A stretch of DNA of 64,000 nucleotides, taken from Plenodomus lindquistii. Taxonomy: Eukaryota > Ascomycota > Dothideomycetes > Pleosporales > Leptosphaeriaceae. Below are positions 51,935 through 60,900 of the stretch, in pieces (the first letter of the stretch is position 1; every line of letters starts with the position of its first letter). Made by a program: the position numbers and the translations under genes. The stretch covers positions 1,054,001-1,118,000 of the forward strand of contig JANUWI010000013.1 of assembly GCA_025504975.1 (NCBI GenBank), given 5' to 3'. The notes below the pieces were generated by a model that made no database searches, had not been told where the DNA came from, and saw only the letters and a program-made list of their open reading frames with translations.

Positions 51935-52300
51935 TATTTCTACTAGTTATAAACTAGAGTAGAAATTATTTTATAGTAAAGTTAAAAATATACTTACTAA
52001 TTACTTTTTTTTTAGTTTTAAATAGCTTTATTAAATTAGACCTATAGTAAAATTACAGTTACTTTCTAGTATATTAATTATTAAAAGTATTTTAAAAAAT
52101 AGTATAGATAGTTATAGTACTCTATTATAAAAGTATTATATTTTATTTAATAGTTTATATTATAAACTATATTTTACTTTTTCTAAAAACTATAAATTAT
52201 ATTACTATTAAAGTATTATATAGGTATATAAAGTCTAGTAGAGTTTTAGTAAAGTAACTAATTTATTTATATAACTAATCTATTTATAGAGTATATTAGT

Positions 52301-52690
52301 ATATATTTATATATTAACTAATATAATTTATTAAAGTACTAGATCTAGAACTATTTATACTATATTAATATATATTTAGATATATTAAAGTATATATTAG
52401 GCTATATCTCTATAGCTAGTATTTTTATCTATAAAATACATTTAAAGCTATTACTAAAGTTCTATTTTATATTTTTACTATAGATTTTAGCTATAACTCT
52501 AATACTGCTATATTAACTACTATAGCTTTATAGCTTTAAAAAATCTATATTACATATAGATTCTATAATATTAGATTAGTAGTATGCATATAATTATAGA
52601 ACGCTTTAAGTTATTTATTACTATAACCTTCTATTTATATAGTCTAACTTTACATGTTAATAGAATACGTATTGCGAGTTACCTAGCTAG
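52301..52690. other. Right margin of the AT-rich island
   Basis: RIP-type sequence without a recognised family. Composition returns to normal over about 52,640-52,690, where CA, TG and CG dinucleotides reappear. Confidence 0.6.
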
Positions 52691-52694
52691 AATA

Positions 52695-52715
52695 ACGTGA
52701 CTTACACAGTCACGT
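52695..52715. repeat. Perfect inverted repeat at the island boundary
   Basis: ACGTGACT (52695-52702) and AGTCACGT (52708-52715) form an 8-bp stem around a 5-base spacer TACAC, within 30 bases of the composition change. Contains CACGTG/GTCACGTG-like cores of the kind bound by bHLH or bZIP factors; function unknown. Confidence 0.7.
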
Positions 52716-52849
52716 GAGCTACCTTTCACTCCTAACCCCCAACCCCCACTCCACCTCCCCCTTCACTTCCCCGGCAGGACTCCGGCAGCGAAATCCAGCC
52801 GCCGAAGTTCCCCCATCTAAGCAAAGCTTTGTCATGCCTGGGGTCTGGC

Positions 52850-53568
52850 AGTCCATATAAACCCTCGCTGCCTCGCTCCCTCGTTCCTCTTTTATATTTT
52901 CTTCAGAGTCGTAGATAGCCTGGCTAGACCAGGGGAAGAGAGTAAGCAAAGCTTCTGACGGGACGCCTTCAGAGCTTGTTAGGCTGGCTTACATCATGGT
53001 GCGCGAGAAGGGGCGCACCATCAAGATCATGTTTTGGTCTTGTTCCATCTTTTACTTTAGATAGTTTGAATGCCATCTTCACTTTGTTGCTTCATTTTGA
53101 TATCTTGCCTTATCTTTTGTGTTCAATTTGATGATTACTCTTGGTGCTTCTCTTGTTTTGACTTGTCATCTTTGCCAACTCGTCTCAATACTGCAGATTC
53201 CAGAGTTCACTTCCCTTCGCGATTGTCTTCTCATACTTGTGTATGATTCATGGATAGCTGAAGGGGGCCACATCATCTAAGCTTCCACTCTTCTCCATCA
53301 TATCCTCGTGGGCAACCCAGCGCACAAGGTACCTTCTCACAATGTCCCTACGCCCCACACAACAACTCCTCACAATCATCCTCTATAACCTGAGACATTG
53401 TATTCCCACACCCACCCAACCCCAGTCATACAAATTCGGCCTTGTCTACCTTCCTTCCCTCCTCACAAATCACCATTTAAACACACCACACACTCCACCT
53501 ACCTACACACCCCAACCCAAATCCCTCCACAATTAACCCCATAACAACACCCATTCACACACCTGAAC
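52850..53568 (+). promoter_or_regulatory. Presumed promoter and long leader of the small Cys-rich gene
   Basis: A TATA box (CCATATAAACC, about 52853-52863) is followed by a CT-rich stretch, as in fungal promoters. A GTAAGC at about 52942 could be an intron donor. A 9-bp hairpin (52996-53004 with 53013-53021) encloses an upstream ATG that opens a 22-codon frame (52996-53064). The leader then becomes very C/A-rich (53340-53560). Whether the transcript actually spans all of this is inferred only from position. Confidence 0.4.
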
Positions 53569-53781
53569 ATGTACAGACGCACCTCCTCATCCAGCGGCGG
53601 TAAGTCCTCATATTCCCACCCCTGCACCCCTACTACCACTCCTACACTCTCACCAACACTCCAAAACAAAAACACTCCGTATACATGGACATGCCACGTG
53701 TGTGGCAGTAGTAACACGTCGTCTGACCACCCTGCGCGATGCGGATGTGGACATTTTTGGTGCTATGAGTGTAAGGGTTAG
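53569..53781 (+). CDS. Small Cys-rich, probably zinc-binding protein (70 aa)
   Basis: No family recognised with certainty. Residues 1-39 are Ser/Thr/Pro-rich and look disordered; residues 40-68 hold six cysteines spaced C42-x2-C45-x12-C58-x-C60-x4-C65-x2-C68 in a WTCHVCG...CGCGHFWCYEC context. This resembles small zinc-ribbon or treble-clef domains found at the ends of short fungal proteins. No signal peptide. A GTAAGG at the end of the frame (GAGT/GTAAGG) could be an intron donor, in which case the C-terminus would extend further. It is the first gene right of the AT-rich island. Coding status rests on the Cys pattern alone. Confidence 0.5.
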   Translation: MYRRTSSSSGGKSSYSHPCTPTTTPTLSPTLQNKNTPYTWTCHVCGSSNTSSDHPARCGCGHFWCYECKG

Positions 53782-54121
53782 TTCGCAGTGTTTCATTCAG
53801 CCTTGTGATAGGTAAGCGCAATAGCAACGGCTAAAAGATAGGGTAAGGATAGCTAAGTACGGAGTTCAGGCTTTTATTGGGGTTTGTTTTGTTTAGGAAT
53901 ATGAGGGGAGGAAGATAGTTGTATGGCCATCTCATCTCCCTGAGCTTTTGGTTGAAATCGCGCTTTTCCATTTCAGTTAGCACTGCGCTTTGCAAAAGTA
54001 TAGAGAAAACAAAAATTAAATATTGTTTTGTGGTATTCTCAATGTCTGGCTTTGCTAAATCATCTCATAGCGCTTGAAAGTGAAAAATGCCCTTCTTGCC
54101 AGAAAGAATCAAGAATTTCAT
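53782..54121. other. Intergenic, 3' side of two genes
   Basis: About 340 bp between the Cys-rich gene and the end of the glycosyltransferase gene. No feature recognised; AT-rich runs near 54000-54035 could hold polyadenylation signals for either convergent transcript. Confidence 0.5.
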
Positions 54122-55468
54122 TTATTCATCCTTCACCTCCTCGTCATCATTCCGTTCCTCATCGTGATGTTCCTCATCCTTCTGTTTCTCAGGCTCCCCA
54201 CTTCTCATCGCCTCCGTAACACTCCCACTCTTCCACGCCCTCCAATAAACCTTCGCGTCCCAACTGATATCCCTCCTCTTGCCCTGTTCCTCCCACACAA
54301 CACCCCCTTTATTCACGACATCCGCCCACTCAAGCATCTCCCTCTCGCGGTCATTGTGACCTGCGAAATGCGCCAAAAAGTCTCCTTTATGGGGGCGGAA
54401 GTACTCGTACCCATCTGGATATTGATTGGTGGTATAAGGCACAGTGTTGCCGCCCTCGGATGGATAAGCATTGAACCAGTACCACGGCACACGGGCAAAG
54501 TGTGTTCCATATGGTTTATCGTCGATGCCTTTGTGCATGGCATCCGGGTCTTGTGTCATCTCGAGGAGACGCATCATCGCGGTTTGTTCGGCGAACAACA
54601 GGTCCTCATCGGGCTTGTAATGCCGGTAAGCGGCGACGGAGTTGAAGTATTCGAGAGCCCACTCGTTGGGGCGGAACATGAAGAGGCCGGCGTTGAGGCC
54701 GTATGCGTCGTGTACGGCGATGATATCGACGTCTTGGTACTCCTCCGTGTTTGGCGGCAGGAAGGAGGACAGAGGGCGACATTGGTCGAGGATCAGTGCG
54801 TCACGGTCTATCCAGAGTATCCAGTCCAGCCGCTCCGACTTGGGCTTTAGCTGCTCGAGTGTGATGAGGTGGATAAGGTAGGCTATTTTGTTCCACATTC
54901 CTGGGACAATGTCCGCGCAGAGCATGTGCATGCTGCTGTTGTGCATGGTGACGTGCGTCATTTGGGAGTGCATGGCGGCCTCGAAGGCGGGGGATAGGGC
55001 GCCGCCGGTTGAGGCCGTAGCGAAGCCGACACGGTATGTTTCATGGATGGGGAAAGGAGCGGAGTCTGCGCAGGAGGCGAGTAGGGTGCGGGCATGCTGC
55101 TGCAGGGTAGCGTTAAAGGTCGGAAAGCAGTTCTGTGGGCCATAGGATTGGAAGTTTCCTGGAGTCGGCGATTGCGCAACTTTGTTGTGGTCGGAAGATG
55201 GATGTCTCGGCGGCTCACTTGCGTCGACGAGCAGCCCGCCTTGCTTGGGGTGCGTAGGCGCGGCGGTAGTGAGCTTCGATTCTTGACCCACATACTGGGC
55301 AGCGTTGTTCTGGATATTGTGTTGCACATCAGCGTGCGGGGTAGTGCGCTGTAGTACAAGAGGCCCAAAATGGTAGAACGCAGCGAGCGCCAGGAAAATG
55401 AAGACAGCTCTGGGAAGCATGACCCTCGTGATCGGTGAGCGCAATCCCTTGACGTACGGCAGAGACAT
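54122..55468 (-). CDS. GT34 family glycosyltransferase (GMA12/MNN10 type)
   Basis: Predicted Golgi type II membrane enzyme that transfers galactose or mannose from a nucleotide sugar onto alpha-mannan or galactomannan side chains. 448 residues, intronless. A cytosolic N-terminus is followed by a membrane anchor at about 19-39 (LPRAVFIFLALAAFYHFG), a variable stem to about residue 110, then the catalytic domain: RVGFATAST, WNKIAYL, and DWILWIDRDALIL, whose D221-R-D223 is the DxD metal/nucleotide-sugar motif. Then come LNAGLFMFR, EQTAMMRLL and the FLAHFAGHN block typical of the family. Potential N-glycosylation sites are N119 and N177. The last 30 residues are strongly acidic and charged, which is unusual. 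The exact acceptor cannot be told from sequence. Confidence 0.9.
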   Translation of the reverse strand: MSLPYVKGLRSPITRVMLPRAVFIFLALAAFYHFGPLVLQRTTPHADVQHNIQNNAAQYVGQESKLTTAAPTHPKQGGLLVDASEPPRHPSSDHNKVAQSPTPGNFQSYGPQNCFPTFNATLQQHARTLLASCADSAPFPIHETYRVGFATASTGGALSPAFEAAMHSQMTHVTMHNSSMHMLCADIVPGMWNKIAYLIHLITLEQLKPKSERLDWILWIDRDALILDQCRPLSSFLPPNTEEYQDVDIIAVHDAYGLNAGLFMFRPNEWALEYFNSVAAYRHYKPDEDLLFAEQTAMMRLLEMTQDPDAMHKGIDDKPYGTHFARVPWYWFNAYPSEGGNTVPYTTNQYPDGYEYFRPHKGDFLAHFAGHNDREREMLEWADVVNKGGVVWEEQGKRRDISWDAKVYWRAWKSGSVTEAMRSGEPEKQKDEEHHDEERNDDEEVKDE

Positions 55469-56416
55469 CTGGGGAGGTGAGGGTGACGTCGTCGATCAAG
55501 AGTGCGACTGCGAAACAAAAGGTGAGAGAGGATGTTAGAGCCCTGAGTCCCTGACCACGCCAACGCGCCGGCAGTGGACGGGGAGAAAGGAAAGTGTCCC
55601 TCTGATTTTGTTAGGTGATCTCGTTAGGGGACTCAGTCACGTTTAACGCCATCTACAATAGCTTCACATTATCCAGCTGAACCAATCTTAGTCGCTGCTT
55701 TCGGTAGCTCACGCTAGCGCGAAGATCTGGTGATCCAGGTCGCGACCGCGTTAGCGGCTGGCTCAGTGCTCGTATAGAGGGGGCCCGCTCGAAAATTCAG
55801 GGAGGCAGCCTCCCAAAAGCCTCTCCCGTAGAAAAAGCACAGTGGAGAATGACACGTGGAGCGTGGGTGTGCTGTTGAGGCCCGAGCTGAATTTGGCTAG
55901 TTAGTGGTGGTATGAGAAGCATTGTTGAATTCATATCCTTTGTTGCGCTGTGAACATGGATGTGACTGTGAGTGAATGTACCATGGTAGCCGAGCGCAGT
56001 CGAGGTCCGATGGCCAATCAGCGGACAGGACCTGCGGCAGGGCGCTATCGCTTCGTGGGGCCCCACCGGCGCGTGTTCCAGGGATGATGGTAGGGCTGAG
56101 ACACGTGCGTTCTGTATCCAATATTGCCAGGCGGGTTATAATGAAACCAATCCGTGGACGCGCATTGACGAGCGATGTGCGAAACGTTCATCGGCGTACA
56201 GCGGGTCTACAGAGGCAACCAATGCTGAAGCTCGATGTCGACGACTGCGCATCCCTTCATACTGGCTGTGCTATGATAAAACTTTTGCGGTCAGAAGATT
56301 GACAGTTGTCGTGTAACTGTTGCACCAACACGTTGTGTGTCGCCGGCCAAAAATGCTCTGCTGCGCTTCCCAGCTAGCCATGGTCAGGCACAGTCGAAGA
56401 CACCACATCATTCGAA
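55469..56416. other. Divergent intergenic region, GT34 gene and secreted orphan
   Basis: About 950 bp holding the upstream regions of both divergent genes. Frames in it are short and not convincing. No repeat or RNA recognised. Confidence 0.5.
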
Positions 56417-57088
56417 ATGAGACCCTTCATCCTGAAAGCGGCTATTGCGGCGGCAAGTCCAATGGTCGCCCGACGTCCAACAATTGCTTCGTTGACGGGT
56501 CAGGTGTTGTTCTTGGACATTCTGAGTCAAATCAACGCTTCGACTCCGCTGAACTGGACATTGGATGGGAATTATGATGTCGCAGGACGGATGACCTTTG
56601 TCGACATCGACACGTGGAATAATGCAAAAGGCGCCCTTGAATCTACCGCTCCTCCCAGTGTTACCAGCGAATCCCAATCCAATGACACAAACCCGTCAGT
56701 CCAATACCACGACATGTTCACACTCTCCGACAACATACATCTCGACCTGTACTGTGGAGTAAAAGGTACCCACGTCCCGCAAGTCGAGCTCTACGCCTTT
56801 GTCTCCGTAATCGAAGCCGAGCTGTACAGCCGAAGCGGTCATGGGTCGTATACTTGGGGGTATGACGATCCATCCGACACACGCATCACGCTTTGGTACA
56901 ACGCAAACATTCAGATGTGGGATGACACGGTACATGCGGGGCTTATTCGGGAAATGTTCCAGTTAGGTATCATGTTCGGGACGTGTTTGGATAGCCAGGG
57001 CCTGGCGAGGGGCGCGACTGTGAAGGGCAGACATATCCAGCTGCATGAGGAGGTCGTCATGGTTGAGGCGTACGCGATGGGTACATGA
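56417..57088 (+). CDS. Predicted secreted protein of unknown function (223 aa)
   Basis: No family recognised. The N-terminus (RPFILKAAIAAASPMVA) has the shape of a weak signal peptide, and three N-glycosylation sequons follow (N40, N46, N89), which fits secretion. Only two cysteines occur (C113 in DLYCGV and C180 in FGTCLD), spaced so that one disulfide is possible. The central part (about 95-170) is rich in Tyr, Trp and Asp and predicted to be beta-rich. Single exon, with codon use like the neighbours. It ends 83 bp before the convergent QTRT2-type gene. It could be an orphan or lineage-restricted secreted protein. Confidence 0.6.
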   Translation: MRPFILKAAIAAASPMVARRPTIASLTGQVLFLDILSQINASTPLNWTLDGNYDVAGRMTFVDIDTWNNAKGALESTAPPSVTSESQSNDTNPSVQYHDMFTLSDNIHLDLYCGVKGTHVPQVELYAFVSVIEAELYSRSGHGSYTWGYDDPSDTRITLWYNANIQMWDDTVHAGLIREMFQLGIMFGTCLDSQGLARGATVKGRHIQLHEEVVMVEAYAMGT

Positions 57089-57171
57089 ACTTTGACCGAA
57101 TTTCAGGATACATGGTCGGTGTGTGACGATGTAATGGCTATTGGCGATGCAATTCGCTGGCATCACCATTC

Positions 57172-58725
57172 TCAATTCTTGTCATCCTCGAGTGTCAGAT
57201 GGTCAACTTGAGTAACAACGTCTCCGTCTGATTGTGGCACGTTGACGTCAACAAGCCCAAACAGCGCTTCATCGTCAATAACATCCTTCATCGCTGGTTT
57301 CGCGGTTGGCTGTTGTCCGTGAGCAGCCCTCAGCTTCGCAATCTCTTCCTCGCCAAACTTGCGGAAGGCCTTGGGATTCTTCTTGTTCTTGGGCACATGC
57401 GACTCGCTCTTGAATTGGTAGCCACGTACTCTTGGTCCTTGACCGGTCTTTGCAGGTAGTGCTGGCTCGTAGTAAGCTTCAAAGGCAGCCACGTCGGCCT
57501 CGAATGTGCCTGCTTGGATAGATGCGCGGACGCTGGCGAAGAAAGCTGACAGGATCGCGTGATTGTGCAGCTGTATCAGCACCCAACCGAGCATTTCCTT
57601 GGCTGCGAGGAGATGCTGCAGGTACGCGCGGTGGTGTTTAGTGCAGGCATAGCAGGTGCAGCCTTCTGAGAGTGGAGTGACGGATACAGCGTGAGTGTCG
57701 CTCCACATGTCGATACCGAGCGAATAACGTTCGCTTGTGGACTGTCCTTTGGCTGGCGCGGGGAATGTGAAGTCGAGCACGATGCCTGAGTCCGTCGCCT
57801 CTGAGAGAAATGGCACGGTGCACATGTCCATGCCCAGACCAATATGTCGGAGAAGTTCTTGGGGAGTCGCTGGGGCATGGAAGGACAGCCGCGGCAGGTG
57901 GTGCAGCTCTTCAGGCAGGTCGTCAAGCAGGAAGGCGTCGTAGATGGCCACGCCGCTGATCTTGTCCACCGTTTCCTCCAACAAGTGCTCAAGATACCAT
58001 GACTGCAGGTCGCGGTCGATGGGCAGTATGGGTGCGAAGATGCTCCACGCCGTGTCCCCCTTGTCAAGGCCGTCCTTCTTGGCGACGATGTCTTGAAGCC
58101 ACGTCTCGGTGCGGTCGCTCATCTTGAACTTCCTCTTGCGGCCCACCTGCTCTTGCCCAAAGGGAATGTCCGCCAGCCCCACCACAATATCGGGCTGCAG
58201 CTTTCGTGCAGCGGCGGCATAGTACTCGGAGCTGATTGAGGTGAATCCCACCGACGTGAAGAGGCCAACTTCGGTGTTGGTGTTGGCCACCGGGCTGGCG
58301 ATGGGGGGAATGCGGCGGGCGCCCAGGACGATGAGCGTGTCCTCTGGCAGGGCGACGAAGCGGCGCAACGAGTTGGGCACATCGTGGCTCAAGATGGGCG
58401 GCGTCTTTTGGGGGAGCTTTTCCACGACTACACGGTATTAGAGCTTGGCCTCACGTGTACTGCTCTTGCAATGCATACAGTCCTCGAGAGCAATGTACAC
58501 GCCGTTGACATTCACGCTCTTGCGAAAGTTGTCTTGCGATACATGGGGAATCACGCCCCGTGACGTGTTGCCAATGAAGTCTGGAGTCAATATCGTCTTC
58601 CGTCCGGCCAGGGATAAGCGGCCGAGACGGGGTGCGAGCGCGCCTGCACTTTTGAGAATGGTAAATTCGAGCATCTCAGGCGGCAATTGGTCCAGCTTGG
58701 GTGCAATCCTCCTCTCAGTGGACAT
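57172..58725 (-). CDS. Queuine tRNA-ribosyltransferase accessory subunit 2 (QTRT2/QTRTD1-like)
   Basis: Eukaryotic tRNA-guanine transglycosylases are heterodimers that exchange G34 of GUN anticodons for queuine; this is the accessory, non-catalytic subunit type. Exons 58725-58479 and 58427-57172, joined across a 51-nt intron (58478-58428, GTATGC...CTAAT...TAG), give 500 residues. Splicing restores GVYIALED-FVEKLPQKTPP. Seen in sequence: an N-terminal RLGRLSLAGRKTILTPDF (the TGT start), a TIM-barrel core, and the zinc site C339-x-C341-x2-C344 with H370 in CTCYACTKHHRAYLQHLL...QLHNHA. The 50-residue linker plus acidic tail at the C-terminus is a eukaryotic extension. Shares a divergent promoter region with the phosphoesterase gene. 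The catalytic QTRT1 partner is not in the window. Confidence 0.9.
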
Positions 58726-59186
58726 GCTGCGCGACCTGTGTCTTGTCTCTTACACCATACGTCTACTGCTCTCACCGCAATTACTCGCCTTTCTCCCCTC
58801 GCTTGCCCTATGGTGGGGCAGGGCCATGATTCCGCGTCCGAGGCGCTAGTAGAGTCACGTGCCCGGGCGTAGCTTCCGCGTTACTAGACTTCAGACCTCA
58901 ATTTGTCGGCATATCTACCAGGTCATAGGCGTCCAACTAACAGCTCAACTACTGCTCCATTTCTCCTGTCATTGAATTCGAAATTGGCAATACTCACTTT
59001 GAGCAGGCATACTGGACCGCGGCACGAGGCCATGACGGTATCTACAATGACTCAACGAGCCCTTCGGGTGTCAGCCTGAGAGAACTATCCCTTCGACTGG
59101 TTCGACTCTGGTTCGATTGTCCATTCCGTCTCAAAACACAACACTCTACGGTACACACGCCCCATCTATAGGAAAGAAGCGAAATC
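58726..59186. promoter_or_regulatory. Bidirectional promoter region
   Basis: 461 bp between the divergent starts of the QTRT2-type gene and the phosphoesterase gene. No TATA box recognised. A short duplicated CTGGTTCGA motif occurs near 59096-59115; it was examined as a tRNA B-box and rejected. Confidence 0.45.
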
Positions 59187-60195
59187 ATGTCGACACGGAA
59201 GATCCGCATCGTATGTATATCAGACACGCACGATCAAACACCTAAGCTCCCCGCCGGCGACATATTGATCCACGCTGGAGATCTCACGAACCAGGGTAGT
59301 TATTCAGAGTTGAAGAAGACGGTTGAGTGGTTGGAGAAAGCCGACTTTCGAACCAAGATTATTGTTGCCGGTACGCCATGTCTCACCCCTCTACAGCTTA
59401 CGTGACCGTTCGTCTGAAGTTGTCTGTGGTGTGATCAAAATGGGAATTTAATCTCGTACAGGGAACCACGATACGACCCTCGACCCCCTCTTCTTCCACA
59501 ACAGCTCCAATAAGTGGAAATGGCCGTCCCCGCAAGATCCTATCGCGTGTCGCAAACTCATCACTGACTCGCCGTCGATAACATACCTGGAGCACAAATC
59601 TACTATCATCACCTTGCCCTCTCTTCCAAACACACCGCAAGAAAATCAGACTCGCCTCAAGATCTTCGGCTCCCCGTACTCCCCTGGGCGACGGGGCTGG
59701 GCGTTCCAGTATGAAGACGATCAGGCAGCGGTAAAGTTGTGGGGTGCGATTGAAGACGATGTTGATATTGTTATTACGCATACACCGGCGCAAGGACACT
59801 GCGACATGACGACTAACATTGATATGGTGGGGTGCGCCGTGCTGAACAAAGTTGTGGGAAGGGTATGCCCGGTATTGCATGTCTGTGGGCATATCCATGA
59901 CGCAAGGGGTGTTGAGAGAGTGGGTTGGGCAGACGACGCTGTAGGAGACAGAGCCGAGGGGAAAGCAGGATCCATGGCGAGTGTGGAGCATTGGACTGAC
60001 CCTGGGCTGGGAAACAAGAAACTCTCGTTGGTGGACCTGACGGCGAAGGGGGGAAGGAAGCTGGATCGAGGAAAAGAAACGTGTGTGGTTAATGCTGCGA
60101 TCCTTGGGGCGAGACAGCACGGCAAAGCAATGGTGCTGAACAAACCCATCGTCATCGACATCGACGTCCCCATCTCACCAGCCACGACCTCGTAG
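59187..60195 (+). CDS. Calcineurin-like metallophosphoesterase (MPPED/UPF0046-like)
   Basis: Two-metal phosphoesterase of unknown substrate. Exons 59187-59370 and 59462-60195, split by a 91-nt intron (GTACGC...ACAG) that interrupts the GNHD motif; splicing gives 305 residues. All family motifs are visible: D13-x-H15 in ISDTHD, GD32 in HAGDLTNQG, GNHD at 62-65, H168 in ITHTPAQGHCD, and GH205-x-H207 in VCGHIHDARG. No signal peptide or membrane segment, so cytosolic. Similar proteins are common as paralogous 'Ser/Thr phosphatase' genes in filamentous fungi. The stop lies 27 bp from the end of the convergent histidine-phosphatase gene, so transcripts probably overlap. Confidence 0.9.
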
Positions 60196-60222
60196 AGAAT
60201 CTTCATAACCCACAATCACCAC

Positions 60223-60900
60223 TCAAGACTCCGCCTTTCCCCCAGCTACCGCAATCTCCACACCCTCTCTCACAAGAACCGTCGGCCCAAAATCCATCAG
60301 TTCATCGCTCTCCCAATCACAATGCGGACCCATCCTAACCCTCTGATCCCGCGCTTCCTCCCCTGTCGCCCACCGATAAGCCCTCCTCTCACAAAGACTG
60401 AATCTCTTCCCCTTGACCAGAAACTCCGCAAACCCCCTATGCGTAATAACCGCAATGTTATCATACCGCTCAGACAAGCTCTTCATCCGTACCCTCACAC
60501 TCTCTGCTCTTGCAATGGCATCATCGATGCAGCCAGCGGGGTAATCCCACTGCTCGTGGCATTCGGAGAAGTCGAGCTGAGGAAACGCGCTCTGCATTGC
60601 TGAACGCGAGACGCCGCGGTTGCAAGGGGCGTCGTATGTTTCGCGGAGATCGGGCCATATTTGCACGGGGATTGTGGTGGTGGTAGAGGTTGAGTCGTGC
60701 AGCCAGGGGAAGATGTTGATTGCGGTTTGAATGGTACGGGTCATGGGGGAAATGAGGATGAGGTCTGGGGTGAAGGGTATATGGATGTTTTTTGTTGCGC
60801 CGTGGCCGCGTTTGGTGAGGGGGGCGTCTGGGTGGGGGTAGCCGCGTTGGATGTTGTGGAGGCCCTCGCCGTGGCGGATGATGTGGATTAGTGGCGGCAT
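60223..60900 (-). CDS. Histidine phosphatase (phosphoglycerate mutase-like) family protein
   Basis: Branch-1 histidine phosphatase of the small fungal cytosolic type; substrate unknown. 225 residues, no intron. The catalytic RHG is at R9-H10-G11 in IIRHGEGLHN (H10 is the phosphorylated residue). The second Arg is R55 in SPMTRTIQTA, the likely proton donor E87 in DLRETYD, and the second His H154 in VITHRGF. This core is complete, so the enzyme is probably active. It is not glycolytic phosphoglycerate mutase, because that enzyme's flanking loops are missing. Confidence 0.9.
   Translation of the reverse strand: MPPLIHIIRHGEGLHNIQRGYPHPDAPLTKRGHGATKNIHIPFTPDLILISPMTRTIQTAINIFPWLHDSTSTTTTIPVQIWPDLRETYDAPCNRGVSRSAMQSAFPQLDFSECHEQWDYPAGCIDDAIARAESVRVRMKSLSERYDNIAVITHRGFAEFLVKGKRFSLCERRAYRWATGEEARDQRVRMGPHCDWESDELMDFGPTVLVREGVEIAVAGGKAES

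Larger units (their letters stand above)
41210..52300. mobile_element. Possible third, older Fot1-like element split by LTR-415 copy 4
   Basis: A ~60-bp segment at about 41225-41285 (TAGTTATATAAATAAGTTAG...CTCTACTAAAACTTTT) is mirrored as an inverted copy at about 52238-52300 and resembles a diverged Fot1-A terminal repeat. Between 41230 and about 42250 the sequence follows the layout of the Fot1-A transposase region in minus orientation. The Gypsy copy 44448-51934 lies between the two ends. Net length would be about 3.6 kb, too long for a simple Fot1, so 42.9-44.4 kb probably holds another unrecognised insertion. Confidence 0.42.
2330..52690. other. RIP-saturated AT-rich island of nested transposons
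   Basis: About 50 kb of extremely AT-rich sequence (one line counted by hand at 3001-3060 has 11 G/C of 60 and no CA or TG dinucleotide). CpA and TpG are nearly absent while TpA is very common, which is the product expected from RIP (CpA to TpA in duplicated DNA). Stops TAA/TAG occur in every frame and ATG is rare, so no open frame of 60 codons is present from about 2.1 to 52.7 kb. GpC and some CpG remain, as RIP prefers CpA. The content is old retrotransposons and DNA transposons, annotated individually. No living gene was found inside. Confidence 0.95.

Noticed and set aside
2330..52690. AT-rich block as mitochondrial DNA or contamination
   Set aside because: Contains LTR pairs with target duplications, Fot1 elements and CpA/TpG depletion, and joins normal nuclear DNA on both sides.
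2330..52690. CRISPR array or bacterial-type system
   Set aside because: Direct repeats found are transposon LTRs, terminal iterons or one 23-bp tandem repeat without spacers; all genes are fungal and spliced.
52719..52949. 76-codon minus-strand frame beside the island
   Set aside because: Overlaps an apparent TATA promoter on the other strand and shows no domain.
54074..54850. 258-codon plus-strand frame
   Set aside because: It is antisense to the GT34 gene, whose conserved motifs leave no doubt about the coding strand.
59040..59120. Two GGTTCGA motifs resembling tRNA B-boxes
   Set aside because: No A-box, acceptor stem or cloverleaf around them; they lie in the bidirectional promoter and look like a short duplication.
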